A stretch of 64,000 bases of DNA from assembly GCF_900105945.1 (NCBI RefSeq), contig NZ_FNSO01000004.1, positions 248,001 to 312,000 on the forward strand, given 5' to 3'. Position 1 is the stretch's first letter; each line of letters starts with the position of its first letter. The position numbers and the translations under genes are program-made. This stretch comes from Amycolatopsis tolypomycina. GTDB lineage: Bacteria > Actinomycetota > Actinomycetes > Mycobacteriales > Pseudonocardiaceae. The notes under the pieces are model-generated. The model saw only the letters and a program-made list of their open reading frames with translations. It did not search any database and was not told the DNA's origin. This document shows positions 1 to 10,300 of this stretch, in pieces.

Positions 1-1
1 C

Positions 2-760
<759 letters not shown>

Positions 761-788
761 CCTTCTTTCCGATAACACAGTTGCTTGC

Positions 789-828
789 CACCGAAGGGGA
801 CGTCCGTTGCCGGGCGTCCCCTTCGGTG
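789..828 (+). terminator. Intrinsic terminator after ilvC
   Basis: A perfect 14-bp inverted repeat (CACCGAAGGGGACG at 789-802, its complement at 815-828) with a 12-nt loop lies 29 bp past the ilvC stop. It has no long T-run, as is common for GC-rich actinobacterial terminators. Confidence 0.75.
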
Positions 829-846
829 TCTCGTTACGCTGATCGC

Positions 847-1101
847 ATGACCGATGACAAGGGGCACATCCGGCACCACCTCGACCTGTCACGGGCCGAG
901 TGGATCCGGGGTGAACCTGCCGGCGTCACCCTCGACGAGGTCGTCGAGTACGCCTTCGTGCCGCACACCGACGGCGTCACCTACGTCGCGATGCGGAAGT
1001 CGCCGGATCCCGACGGCGTGGTCCTGGTCTTCACGCCTTCGGAATGGGACGCGTTCCTCAAGGGCGTCGACGACGGCGAGTTCGACCTGCCCGAAGCCTA
1101 G
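847..1101 (+). CDS. DUF397-family small protein
   Basis: An 84-residue protein ending in FTPSEWDAFLKGVDDGEFD, the C-terminal signature of DUF397. Members are usually encoded beside XRE-type regulators in actinobacteria and act as small partners of these; no such regulator is adjacent here. The start ATG at 847 sits 6 nt after a TACGCT -10-like box (835-840), so the mRNA is probably leaderless. The N-terminal half lacks the usual GCVEVA motif, so this is a diverged member. Its stop overlaps the stop of the convergent SnoaL gene by 4 bp. Confidence 0.7.
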   Translation: MTDDKGHIRHHLDLSRAEWIRGEPAGVTLDEVVEYAFVPHTDGVTYVAMRKSPDPDGVVLVFTPSEWDAFLKGVDDGEFDLPEA

Positions 1102-1964
1102 GAGAGCTTGGCCGCCAGTTCGGGGATCTTCCCGAGTTCGCCGGCGATGGCGAGGTGGTCGCCGTAGTCGCGGGATTCCACGATCAGGCTGCCGGAGATC
1201 CGCATGGCGAAGATGTTCGCGACCCGCACCGGCCGCCCGCCGTACTCGCCCTGGTAGGCGAACTCGCCGATCAGCACCTCGGGATCGGTGCCCTGGTAGG
1301 TGACCAGGTCCGTGACGGCGAACCCCGGGTTCAGCGCCTTGCCCGCCGCGAAGTGCGCGCGCAGCTCGTCGCGGGTGCGCACCACTCCGGAGCCCGGCAG
1401 GAACGGGTGCGTGACGTGCGTTTCCTCCGCGTACAGCTCCGGCAGTTCGTCCCAGCGCCCGGCGGCGACGCCGTGCACGAGCCGCTCGAACACCGTGTCC
1501 GCGCTCTCCGGCGTGACCGGGGACAGTTCGCGCGGCGGCGCCTGTTCGTAGGCCTTGACCAGGTGGTCGACGCCGTCGCGGACGACCGCGAACCGCAGAT
1601 AGTCGTGGTAGTCGCGGGAATGGACGATCAGGCCGTCGCGGACGCGCAGCACCTGGATGTTGGCCGTGGGGATCGTCCGCCCGGTCTGCACCGATTCGGC
1701 GTCGTAGTCGTATTCGGCGACGATCACCTCGGGGTCCGTGGTCTTGTGGACGACGACGTTCCTGCGCTTGAACCGCATCGTGCCGGCGAGGGCGCCGGTG
1801 AACCGTTCGTGGACCGTCGCGCGGCCCGTGATACGGGTCGGCCGCGGCACTGCTTGGGGGTGTTCGACGACGGTGTCTTCGGCGTAGAGCGCGGAAAGTT
1901 CTTCCCAGCGGCCTTCGGTGAGGCCGTCGGACAGTGCGGCGAACACCTCGCGGGGCGAGTTCAT
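1098..1964 (-). CDS. Tandem SnoaL-like (NTF2 fold) protein
   Basis: A 288-residue protein built of two homologous SnoaL-like/NTF2-fold halves. Each half has the same landmarks: DGLTEGRWEELSALYAEDTVVEHP and IQVLRVRDGLIVHSRDYHDYLRFA in the first, GVAAGRWDELPELYAEETHVTHP and IFAMRISGSLIVESRDYGDHLAIA in the second. Single SnoaL domains are cyclase-, isomerase- or hydroxylase-like or act as binding proteins; the substrate here is unknown. The ATG at 1964 has a good GGGAGGA ribosome site. The gene follows a 44-bp palindrome that may control it or end the upstream gene. Confidence 0.75.
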   Translation of the reverse strand: MNSPREVFAALSDGLTEGRWEELSALYAEDTVVEHPQAVPRPTRITGRATVHERFTGALAGTMRFKRRNVVVHKTTDPEVIVAEYDYDAESVQTGRTIPTANIQVLRVRDGLIVHSRDYHDYLRFAVVRDGVDHLVKAYEQAPPRELSPVTPESADTVFERLVHGVAAGRWDELPELYAEETHVTHPFLPGSGVVRTRDELRAHFAAGKALNPGFAVTDLVTYQGTDPEVLIGEFAYQGEYGGRPVRVANIFAMRISGSLIVESRDYGDHLAIAGELGKIPELAAKLS

Positions 1965-1986
1965 GAGGTCCTCCCAGAAGACAAAA

Positions 1987-2030
1987 CGGAGTCAGTAGTC
2001 CGTCTTTGACGATACGGACTACTGACTCCG
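1987..2030. promoter_or_regulatory. Perfect 17-bp-arm palindrome (terminator or operator)
   Basis: Arms at 1987-2003 and 2014-2030 are exactly complementary with a 10-nt loop. On the minus strand the stem is followed by TTTTGTCTT and lies 5 bp past the ankyrin gene stop, as expected of an intrinsic terminator. It also covers the only promoter space of the SnoaL gene, and its central ACTACTGACT half-sites resemble a TetR-type operator. The sequence alone does not decide between the two roles. Confidence 0.65.
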
Positions 2031-2035
2031 GTTGT

Positions 2036-3343
2036 CTAGCTCAGCAGCTCCCGCGCGGCCGGCTGCCCGCACACCTCCGCCCACTTCTCCGGGGTGCTGC
2101 CGAAGATCGCGTCCCGCGCGCCGGGGTCGGCACCGCTTTCGACGAGGGCGCGGATGACGTCGAGGTGGCCGGACTGCGCGGCCAGGTGCAAGGCCGTGAC
2201 GCCCTCGCCGTGGTGCGGGCCGCCGAACGTGCCGCGGAGGTTCACGTCGGCGCCGAGGTCGAGGAGCGTCCGGACGGCGGCGAGCCGGCCCGACGCCGCC
2301 GCCCAGGCCAGCGCGGTACCGCGGTAGACGTCGGCGTTGACGTCGGCGCCCCGCGCGACGAGCGTTCGCAGCGCGTCGACGCGGTCGTTGCGGGCGGCCC
2401 AGGCGAGGGCTTCGTCCCGAGATTCGGCGGGGTCGTCCGTCGGCTGCCAGGCGGGGAAACCGCTGTGGGGACGGTAAAAACCGCGGTGCGCACCGCCGCG
2501 ACCGGATGTCAGGAGCTCCTCGAGGAGCTCGACGTCGCCGAGCCCGGCCGCGACGCGCAGGTTGCCCGGTGCCCGGCTGTGTTCCGCCAGCTTCTCGGCG
2601 GCCTCGCGGTGGCCCCAGAACAGGGCGACGACCAGGGGAGTGCCGCCGTCGCCGCGGGCCGGGACGTCGACCGGGGCGCCGTGCCGCAGGAGCAGGTCGA
2701 GCAGCAGCGGCAGGTTGCTGTACGCGGCCTGGTGCAGGGGTGTCCAGCCGTGGACGTTGCCGCGGGCCGGGTCGGCGCCGCGGTCGAGGAGGATCCGGCT
2801 GAGCCGCTCGTCGTGCGTCGCGCCGGCCATGCCGAGCAGGTCGTTGCCGTTGGTGCCGCGCGCGGTGACGAGCCAGGGGAACTCGTCGAGCACCTTCCCG
2901 AGCCCGGCGAGGTCGCGGGCTTCGATGGCCCGGTAGGCGCGGGCGAACGGCTCGCCACTGTCCACAAGCGACTTGACGTGGTTGCGGAGTGCTTTCCAGG
3001 AAACGAAACCGTGCTCGCGGGCAACGACCGCGCGGGCGCCGTCGCGGGTGAGCGGCTGGTTCCAGCGCGCGAAGGGCGCCTTCGCGCCGGGGGTGTCGTC
3101 CTCGGCCGAGGCGAGCAGGCCGAGCGCGCGCTCGGCGTAGTAGCCGACGTCTTGGTGGTACGGGTGGTGCAGGGCGTCCCCGTGTTCGGTGACGCGCCGG
3201 ACGTACGCCTGGAGCTTCGGCCAGCTCGGGAAGCCGTGGTCCCGCGCGAGGCGGAACTGCGCTTCGGTGAGTTTGACGCCCTCGGCGCGCGCGAGTTCCT
3301 TTGCGCGCTTGCGGAGCTGTTCGAGATTGAGTCCACCGGGCAC
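2036..3343 (-). CDS. Ankyrin-repeat protein
   Basis: A 435-residue cytoplasmic protein. It opens with LNLEQLRKRAKELARA and DHGFPSWPKL, an N-terminal module found in many actinobacterial ankyrin proteins and repeated around residues 60-110 (REHGFVSWKAL). Ankyrin repeats follow, for example GWTPLHQAAYSNLPLLLDLLL, GTALAWAAASGRLAAVRTLL and GVTALHLAAQSGHLDVIRALV. These mediate protein contacts; no enzymatic motif is seen. The GTG at 3343 is chosen because AAAGGAGG lies 7 nt upstream; an ATG at 3385 would add 14 residues without a ribosome site. Partner unknown. Confidence 0.85.
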   Translation of the reverse strand: MPGGLNLEQLRKRAKELARAEGVKLTEAQFRLARDHGFPSWPKLQAYVRRVTEHGDALHHPYHQDVGYYAERALGLLASAEDDTPGAKAPFARWNQPLTRDGARAVVAREHGFVSWKALRNHVKSLVDSGEPFARAYRAIEARDLAGLGKVLDEFPWLVTARGTNGNDLLGMAGATHDERLSRILLDRGADPARGNVHGWTPLHQAAYSNLPLLLDLLLRHGAPVDVPARGDGGTPLVVALFWGHREAAEKLAEHSRAPGNLRVAAGLGDVELLEELLTSGRGGAHRGFYRPHSGFPAWQPTDDPAESRDEALAWAARNDRVDALRTLVARGADVNADVYRGTALAWAAASGRLAAVRTLLDLGADVNLRGTFGGPHHGEGVTALHLAAQSGHLDVIRALVESGADPGARDAIFGSTPEKWAEVCGQPAARELLS

Positions 3344-3493
3344 CGTCGTGCCTCCTTTCCCGCTTCGCCCGTGGTCCGCCGGCACCGGGCAGGAAAGAAG
3401 GTGCGGAGCTGGTGGTGCGGTGGAGCGGGGGTGGGCTCGGCCCTTTCCGCGGACGGGACGCGGCCCCTGCCGCGCCCCGCCAGCCTACCCCGG

Positions 3494-4306
3494 TCAGGGC
3501 AGCAGGCCGGCCAGCCTGCGGTAGGACTTCCCGGTGCGGGCCAGTACCTGGACGCAGACGTGGTCGGCGCCCGCGTCGAGGTGGGCCCGGATCCGGTCGG
3601 CGATCGCCTGCTCGCCGGTCACGACGATGGCGTCGACCAGGCGGTCGCTGCCGCCGTCGGCCAGGTCGTCGTCGGTGAAGCCGAGCCGCCGCAGGTTCTC
3701 CTGGTGGTGTTTCGCGAGCCGCACGTACCCGTCGACGTGCTCCCGGGCCACCTCGGGGGCCGGGTCGAGGAGCACCGCCTGCTCGACGGCGAGGTACTTG
3801 CCGGGGCCGAGGCGTTCGCGCGCCATCGCGGTGTGCTCCGGCGGGACGAAGTACGGGTGGGCGCCGTCGGCGCGTTCGGCCGCCAGGTCCAGCAGCTTCG
3901 GGCCGAGCGCGGCGAGGACCCGCTTCGGGCGCGGCGACGGCTGGGGGAGGCCCGGGAGCTCGGCCGCGTCCATCCCGTCGAGGAACTCGCGCAACGCCGT
4001 CAGCGGCCGCGCGCCCGGCCGGTGCCCGCCCAGGCCGGCGACGAACCGGCCAGGGTACGCCTCGCCCAGTGCCCGGATGGCGCCTTCGGCGGCGAGCGGG
4101 GAGCGCTGGTCGAACCGCGCGACCCCGGTGGCGATGGTCAGCTTTTCGGTGGCCGCCAGCAGCAGCGCCGCCTGCGTGAACGCCTCCCGGCCGGCGTACT
4201 CGCCGAACCAGATGGCGTCGAAGCCGAGTTCCTCCACCTCGGCGGCCGTTTCGCGGAGCGCGCCGATCGGGGCGCCGTCGAAGAACCGCCAGATCCCGAC
4301 GCTCAT
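3494..4306 (-). CDS. LLM-class (F420-dependent type) oxidoreductase
   Basis: A 270-residue luciferase-like monooxygenase-fold protein. Signs are GFDAIWFGEYAGREAF, ALLLAATEKLTIATGVA and YPGRFVAGLGGHRP, the usual N-terminal half of TIGR03620-like F420-dependent oxidoreductases. A C-terminal barrel part ends in GADHVCVQVLARTG. It probably transfers hydride between F420H2 or FMN and an unknown substrate. It is shorter than typical full-length members (about 280-340). Its ATG overlaps the stop of the preceding gene as ATGA, so the two are translationally coupled and share the TetR-controlled promoter. Confidence 0.88.
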   Translation of the reverse strand: MSVGIWRFFDGAPIGALRETAAEVEELGFDAIWFGEYAGREAFTQAALLLAATEKLTIATGVARFDQRSPLAAEGAIRALGEAYPGRFVAGLGGHRPGARPLTALREFLDGMDAAELPGLPQPSPRPKRVLAALGPKLLDLAAERADGAHPYFVPPEHTAMARERLGPGKYLAVEQAVLLDPAPEVAREHVDGYVRLAKHHQENLRRLGFTDDDLADGGSDRLVDAIVVTGEQAIADRIRAHLDAGADHVCVQVLARTGKSYRRLAGLLP

Positions 4307-4698
4307 CGGGTCACCGCCACAGCCAGGTCGAGCAGGGATTCCACAGTGGACTCGAACGTGGGCGCGGCCGGCACCCGGGGGAAGGGGACGGGCGCGGGGG
4401 TTTCGGTGACCGCAGTGTCTATTTCGGACAGATCGGCCCGCATTCGGTCGAGCGGGCGGTAGTCCTCGCCGAGCTTCGCCGCCGGGAACGCGTGCCCAGC
4501 CCCGATGTCGAGCGCGAACCGGCCCGGGTGGGCCTGGGCGGGCGTCGCGTCACCCTTCTGCGTGGTCATCCCGCGCCGGGCCCGCAGGTTCGCGACGCCG
4601 GTGCCGAGCACGACGTCCGGTGATGGGGCCAGTGGCGCGCTCGGCAGCCAGGCGCCGATTGCGCCGAGCCGCGCCCGCGTGTCTTCGATCAAGGTCAT
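4303..4698 (-). CDS. Truncated LLM oxidoreductase paralogue
   Basis: A 131-residue protein that aligns to the downstream oxidoreductase in pieces: GAIGAWLPSA at the start, GTGVANLRAR near residue 32 (compare ATGVARFDQR) and HPGRFALDIGAGHAFP near residue 58 (compare YPGRFVAGLGGHRP). The segment corresponding to the first two barrel strands and the whole C-terminal half are missing. This suggests internal deletion of a once full-length paralogue. It keeps a clean frame, a start behind the operator and a coupled stop, so it may be expressed. No catalytic function should be assumed. Confidence 0.6.
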   Translation of the reverse strand: MTLIEDTRARLGAIGAWLPSAPLAPSPDVVLGTGVANLRARRGMTTQKGDATPAQAHPGRFALDIGAGHAFPAAKLGEDYRPLDRMRADLSEIDTAVTETPAPVPFPRVPAAPTFESTVESLLDLAVAVTR

Positions 4699-4723
4699 CC
4701 TCGAGTTCCCTCCAGTAAGCTGA

Positions 4724-4756
4724 GGCTGCCTCCGGTTAATATACGGAGGCAGCCTC
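4724..4756. promoter_or_regulatory. Operator palindrome of the divergent TetR gene
   Basis: GAGGCTGCCTCCG at 4724-4736 and its exact complement at 4744-4756 flank an AT-rich spacer containing TTAATA, the likely -10 region. It lies midway between the divergent starts at 4698 and 4788, the usual place for a TetR-family operator that controls both directions. Confidence 0.75.
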
Positions 4757-4787
4757 CGATTGGCTACCCGGTATGGTCGGGAGTGCG

Positions 4788-5351
4788 ATGACCGACGTCA
4801 GACCGATGCGCGCGGACGCCCGCCGCAACTACGAGCGCCTCCTCGAAGAGGCGAAGCGCGCCTTCGCCGAGCACGGCGTCGAGGCCTCCCTCGAAGACAT
4901 CGCGCGCCGCGCCGGGGTCGGTATCGGCACGCTCTACCGGCACTTCCCGACCCGGGACGCGCTGCTCGAGACGCTGCTGCGCGCCCGGTTCGACGCGCAC
5001 GCCGAGCGGGCGCGCGAACTGCTCACCCACCCCGAGCCGCTCGCCGCCCTGCGCGAGTGGCTCGCCGGGCTCGGGGACGCCACCGGCACCTTCCGCGGCC
5101 TCGTCGAGCTCACCGCCGACGCGCTGAACGACGAAACGTCCCGTTTGTACGAGTCGTGCCACGGCATGCGCGAGGGCGGTTCCCAGTTGGTGGAACGCGC
5201 GAAGCGCGCGGGCGAACTGCGTCCGGACGTCACCGCGGAGGAGCTGCTTCTGTTGCTGCACGCCGCATCGTGGGCGGGTGGGCACCTGCCCGGCGAAGGG
5301 GGCATGCAACGCCTGCTGGCTCTTGTTTTCGAAGGATTACGGGCGAGTTAA
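4788..5351 (+). CDS. TetR-family transcriptional regulator
   Basis: A 187-residue repressor with an N-terminal helix-turn-helix (ASLEDIARRAGVGIGTLYRHFPTRDALLE, residues about 30-58) and an all-helical ligand-binding C-terminal half. The ATG at 4788 is preferred over one at 4773 because GGGAG lies 4 nt upstream. It is divergent from the LLM oxidoreductase pair and separated from it by a palindrome, so it probably represses both units until a small molecule binds. The ligand is unknown. Confidence 0.9.
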   Translation: MTDVRPMRADARRNYERLLEEAKRAFAEHGVEASLEDIARRAGVGIGTLYRHFPTRDALLETLLRARFDAHAERARELLTHPEPLAALREWLAGLGDATGTFRGLVELTADALNDETSRLYESCHGMREGGSQLVERAKRAGELRPDVTAEELLLLLHAASWAGGHLPGEGGMQRLLALVFEGLRAS

Positions 5352-5476
5352 CACCGGGGGAAGCCACGGGGCGCATCTGCGCGTTAAACTCCGCCACGAC
5401 CGGGGCACAACGACGTGCTGAGACCGTTTGTCGACACCGAGCGTCCTGGAAATGACCAGATAGTGGGAGCCGTATC

Positions 5477-7075
5477 GTGAGCAAGCCCAATAAGCCCGTC
5501 GTCCTCATCGCGGAAAAGCTCGCCCCTTCCGTGCTGAGTGTCTTCGGTGACGAGGTGGAGGTCCGGCACGTCGACGGCACGGACCGGTCCGCGCTGCTCG
5601 AGGCGGTGAAGAGCGCCGACGCGCTCCTGGTCCGCTCCGCCACCCAGGTGAACGCCGAGGTCTTCGCGGCCACCACGCAGCTCAAGGTCGTCGCCCGCGC
5701 CGGCGTCGGCCTCGACAACGTCGAGGTGCCCGCCGCCACCGAGCGCGGCGTCCTGGTCGTCAACGCGCCGACGTCGAACATCGTCTCCGCCGCCGAGCAC
5801 GCCGTCGCGCTGCTGCTGGCGGTCGCCCGCCGCGTCCCGGCCGCCGACCAGAGCCTCCGCGGCGGCGAGTGGAAGCGCAGCTCGTTCTCCGGCGTCGAGC
5901 TGCAGGGCAAGACCATCGGTGTGGTCGGCCTCGGCAAGATCGGCCAGCTGTTCGCCCAGCGCCTCGCCGCCTTCGACACGCACCTCATCGCCTACGACCC
6001 CTACGTCTCGGCCGCCCGCGCCGCGCAGCTGGGCATCGAGCTCGTCACCCTCGACGAGCTGCTGACCCGCGCCGACGCCATCTCCATCCACCTGCCGAAG
6101 ACGCCGGAGACCAAGGGCCTCATCGACGCCGAGGCGCTGAAGAAGACCAAGCCGGGCGTCATCATCGTCAACGCCGCCCGCGGCGGGCTCATCGTCGAGG
6201 AAGACCTGGCCGACGCGCTGCGCTCCGGCCACGTCGGCGGTGCCGGCGTCGACGTCTTCGTCACCGAGCCGACCACGTCCAGCCCGCTGTTCAACCTGGA
6301 GAACGTCGTCGTGACGCCGCACCTGGGCGCTTCGACGGCCGAGGCCCAGGACCGCGCGGGCACCGACGTCGCGAAGTCGGTGCTGCTGGCCCTGCGCGGC
6401 GACTTCGTGCCGGACGCGGTGAACGTCACCGGCGGCGGCGCGGTCGGCGAGCACGTCCGCCCGTACCTGTCCCTGGTCCAGAAGCTCGGCCAGCTCCTGA
6501 CCGCGCTCAACCCGACGTCGCCGGCGTCGGTGACCGTGCAGGTCAAGGGCGAGATCTCGAACGAGGACACCGGCGTGCTGCAGCTGGCGGCGCTGCGCGG
6601 GGTGTTCACCGGCGTGGTCGAGGACCAGGTCACGTTCGTCAACGCGCCGCAGCTGGCGGAGAAGCTGGGCGTGCAGGTCGAGCTGGAGACCGAGCCGGAG
6701 AGCCCGAAGTTCCGCAGCCTGGTCACGGTGCGCGCGGTGCACGCCGACGGCTCGGTGCTGACCGTGTCGGGTTCGGTCACCGGCCTGGACGAGGTCGAGA
6801 AGCTGGTCGAGGTCAACGGCCGCGGCTTCGACCTGCGCGCCGAAGGCACCGTGCTGCTGGTCGAGTACCCGGACCGGCCGGGCGTGATGGGCCGGGTCGG
6901 CACGCTGCTCGGCGAGGCGGGCATCAACATCGAGGCCGCCCAGATCAGCCAGACCACCGACGGGTCCGACGCGGTGATGCTGCTGCGCGTCGACCGCCAC
7001 ATCGACGCGCACCTGCTGGAGCCGATCGGCGCCTCGGTGGGCGCGCACACGATCCGCGCGGTCGATTTCAACTGA
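5477..7075 (+). CDS. serA: D-3-phosphoglycerate dehydrogenase
   Basis: First step of serine synthesis: 3-phosphoglycerate plus NAD to 3-phosphohydroxypyruvate. At 532 residues it is the long actinobacterial form. It has a substrate/nucleotide core with the Rossmann motif GVVGLGKIGQLFAQRL, the catalytic Arg in NAARGG, the Glu in the following helix region and His in TPHLGAST. An intervening (ASB) domain and a C-terminal ACT domain (EYPDRPGVMGRVGTLLGEAG) follow; the ACT domain is known to bind L-serine as feedback inhibitor. The start is GTG with GGGAG upstream. Monocistronic, ending in a hairpin terminator. Confidence 0.97.
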   Translation: MSKPNKPVVLIAEKLAPSVLSVFGDEVEVRHVDGTDRSALLEAVKSADALLVRSATQVNAEVFAATTQLKVVARAGVGLDNVEVPAATERGVLVVNAPTSNIVSAAEHAVALLLAVARRVPAADQSLRGGEWKRSSFSGVELQGKTIGVVGLGKIGQLFAQRLAAFDTHLIAYDPYVSAARAAQLGIELVTLDELLTRADAISIHLPKTPETKGLIDAEALKKTKPGVIIVNAARGGLIVEEDLADALRSGHVGGAGVDVFVTEPTTSSPLFNLENVVVTPHLGASTAEAQDRAGTDVAKSVLLALRGDFVPDAVNVTGGGAVGEHVRPYLSLVQKLGQLLTALNPTSPASVTVQVKGEISNEDTGVLQLAALRGVFTGVVEDQVTFVNAPQLAEKLGVQVELETEPESPKFRSLVTVRAVHADGSVLTVSGSVTGLDEVEKLVEVNGRGFDLRAEGTVLLVEYPDRPGVMGRVGTLLGEAGINIEAAQISQTTDGSDAVMLLRVDRHIDAHLLEPIGASVGAHTIRAVDFN

Positions 7076-7087
7076 CGTAACCCAATC

Positions 7088-7119
7088 GAAGGCCCCTCGT
7101 CACTCGACGGGGGGCCTTC
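7088..7119 (+). terminator. Intrinsic terminator after serA
   Basis: GAAGGCCCC at 7088-7096 pairs with GGGGCCTTC at 7111-7119, 12 bp past the serA stop. A small second hairpin (CCTAC-GTAA-GTAGG, 7154-7167) lies in the following 186-bp leader of the protease gene; nothing else is recognised there. Confidence 0.75.
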
Positions 7120-7305
7120 GTGCGCAATCACATTCACGTAACGGAGTCCTTTGCCTACGTAAGTAGGTGTTTTGGGGCATTAAGTTCTCCCCGCGAGGTC
7201 GAACCACGCGTCGTCGAGGGCACGGCGCTGTGCCGCGCTTCACCGTCGGGGGTGTCAGGAGCGGCAGGCAGGTTCGGGTCCAGACCTCGAGTAAGGGGCC
7301 GACTC

Positions 7306-10300
7306 ATGAGCAGATCCCGCCTCCCCGCGCGCGCCACGACGGCGGCCTTCGCCGTCGTCTTGGCGGCCGCGCTCGGGGCGCCGGTCGCGAACGCAGCCGA
7401 TGTGCCGCTCGCCGACGGCGTCGCACCCGCCAAGATCGACGACGCGAAGCTGCAGGGGAAGCTGTCGCCGCGTCTGGGGGCCGCGCAGGGCCGGGTCACC
7501 GCGTTCGTCGAACTGGCCAAGAAGCCGGCCGTCGACGCGTTCACCGCCGCGCAGCCGCAGGGCAAGGACCAGGCCAAGCGCGCCGCCAAGGCCGCCAAGG
7601 CCGACACCGCCGCCGCGGTCGACTCCGTCGTCGGCCAGCTGCGCGCGGCCGACGCCAAGCCGCAGGTCGTCACCCAGACCGCCAACGCGGTCCCCGGCGT
7701 GGTCGTCACCGCCGACGCCGCGAAGCTGCGTGAAGTCGCGAAGCGGGCCGACGTCGTCGCGGTGCGCACGGTCGTGCCGAAGACCCGCACCAACGCCAGC
7801 GCCGAGCAGCTGACCAACACCCTCACCGCCTGGCAGCAGACCGGCAAGTTCGGCGACGGGGTCCGCGTCGGCGTCATCGACGACGGCATCGACTACACCC
7901 ACGCCGACTTCGGCGGCCCCGGCACGCAGGCCGCCTACAAGAGCATCGACTCCACCAAGCCGACCCCGCTCTTCCCGAGCGCCAAGGTCGTCGGCGGCAC
8001 CGACCTCGTCGGTGACGACTACGACGCCGCGACGGCGGGCAAGACCACCCCGAAGCCCGACCCCAACCCGCTGGCCTGCGGTGAGCACGGCACGCACGTC
8101 GCCGGCACCATCGGCGGCTTCGGCGTCACCGCCGACGGCAAGACCTTCAAGGGCGACTACAAGAAGCTGGACGCCAAGAAGGTCGACGCGATGCAGATCG
8201 GCCCGGGCACGGCGCCGAAGTCGCTGCTCTACGCCATCAAGGTGTTCGGCTGCACCGGTTCGACGAACGTCACCTCGCAGGCCCTGGACTGGGCGCTCGA
8301 CCCGGACGGCGACGGCGACTTCACCGACCACCTCGACATCGTCAACCTCTCGCTCGGCTCCGACTTCGGCGCCCCGGACGACCCGGACTCGCTGTTCGTG
8401 CGCAAGCTCGCCGCGAACAACGTCCTCCCGGTCATCTCGGCGGGCAACGGCGGCGACATCAACGACATCGCCGGCTCCCCGGGCAACACCCCCGAGGCGC
8501 TCACCGTCGCCAGCACGCGTGACGCGGGCGTCCTCCGCGACGCCGCCGAGGTCAAGGCCCCGACGACCGCCGCGGGCCAGAAGACCGGCCAGTACAGCCA
8601 GAACTTCACCGGCTACGACACGCTCGACCTGACCGCACCGGTCGTCGCCCTGTCGGCGGCGAACGCCGCGGGCTGTGCGCCGTACTCGGCCGAGGACAAG
8701 GCCAAGGCCGCCGGCAAGTTCGTCTTCCTGGAGTGGGACGACAACGACTCGACCCGTGCCTGCGGTTCGGCCGCCCGCGCCAACAACGCGCAGGCCGCCG
8801 GGGCCAAGGGCGCGCTCCTTTCGTCCACTTTGGAGCACTTCAGCGCCGGCATCGCGGGCAACGCGGCGATCCCGATGTTCCAGTTCACCGGGTCCGCCAC
8901 GAAGACGCTGCGCGCGGCGCTGACCGCGGGCACGCTGCAGGTCCGGCTCTACGGCGCCGGCCGCGCCTCGATCCAGACCTACGACAAGAAGATCGTCGAC
9001 ACCCCGAGCTCGTTCACCTCGCGCGGTACCCGCGGCCCGGCGCTCAAGCCGGACGTCGCCGCCCCCGGTGACACGATCACCTCGGCGTTCCGCGGCAGCG
9101 GCAACGGCCGGACCGTGCTCTCCGGCACGTCGATGGCCGCCCCGCACACCGCGGGCATCACCGCGCTGATCCGCCAGTCGCACCCCGACTGGTCGGTCGA
9201 GGAGGTCAAGGCCTCGGTCATCGACACCGCCGGCCACGACGTCACCGACGGCGCGGGCCACACCTACGCGCCGCAGCGCGTCGGCAGCGGCCGGATCGAC
9301 GCCAAGGCGGCGCTGGACAACCAGGTGCTCGCCTACGTCGTCGACGACCCGGGCGCGGTCAGCGTCAGCTTCGGCACGGTCGAGGCGGCCGGTCCGGTGA
9401 CGCTGTCGAAGACGATCAAGCTGGTCAACAAGGGCGTCACGCCCGCCGAGTACACCGTCGGCTACCAGGCGGTCAACGCGCTGCCCGGTGTCGAGTACAC
9501 AGTGGACAAGCCGTCGGTGAAGCTGACCCCGCGCGGCACCGCCAAGGTCAAGGTGACGCTGAAGATCACCGACCCCAAGGCGCTGCGCAAGGTCATGGAC
9601 CCGACCATGGCGGCCACCCAGGCCGGCCTGGCCCGCCAGTTCGTCGCGGACGCCTCCGGGCGCGTCGCCTTCACGCCGGTCAGCGGCGCCAAGGTGCCGC
9701 TGCGGGTTTCGGTCTACGCCGCGCCGAAGCCGGTGTCGACGATTTCGACGCCGCCGTCGGTGAAGTTCGCCCCGGACGCCACCCAGGCGGTGCTGAACCT
9801 GACCGGCAAGGGCGTCGACCAGGGCAGCGGCGCGCAGCGGTACCGCTCGCTGATCAGCGTCCTGGAACTGCAGGCGGAGTCCCCGCAGCTGCCCGAGTGC
9901 GACGCGGACGTGGTCACCGACTGCACGCTGAACAAGACGGCCAAGGGCGGCGACCTCCGCTACATCGGCGCGGCGTCGACCGCTCCGCTGGCGAAGGCCC
10001 AGGGCGAGCCGGAGAACGCGATCCTCGCGTTCGGCCTGTCCACCTGGGGTGACTGGGCGAACATCGGCAGCAACACCTCGCCGTTCGTCGACATCGACAC
10101 GACCGGGGACGGGCAGCCGGACTTCGAGACCTACGTGACCAAGGCGACGTCCACCGACGTCCTCCTGGCCACCACGGTCGCGCTGACCCCGGGCTTCCCG
10201 ACCGTCGACATCCAGGCCGTCAACGGCCAGCTCGGCGACGTGGACACCAACGTGTTCGACACGAACGTGCTCACGCTGCCGGTTTCCCTGGCCGCGCTGG

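Noticed and set aside
2006..4462. 818-codon plus-strand open frame
   Set aside because: Runs across three well-supported minus-strand genes and an intergenic region; composition is typical of a shadow frame.
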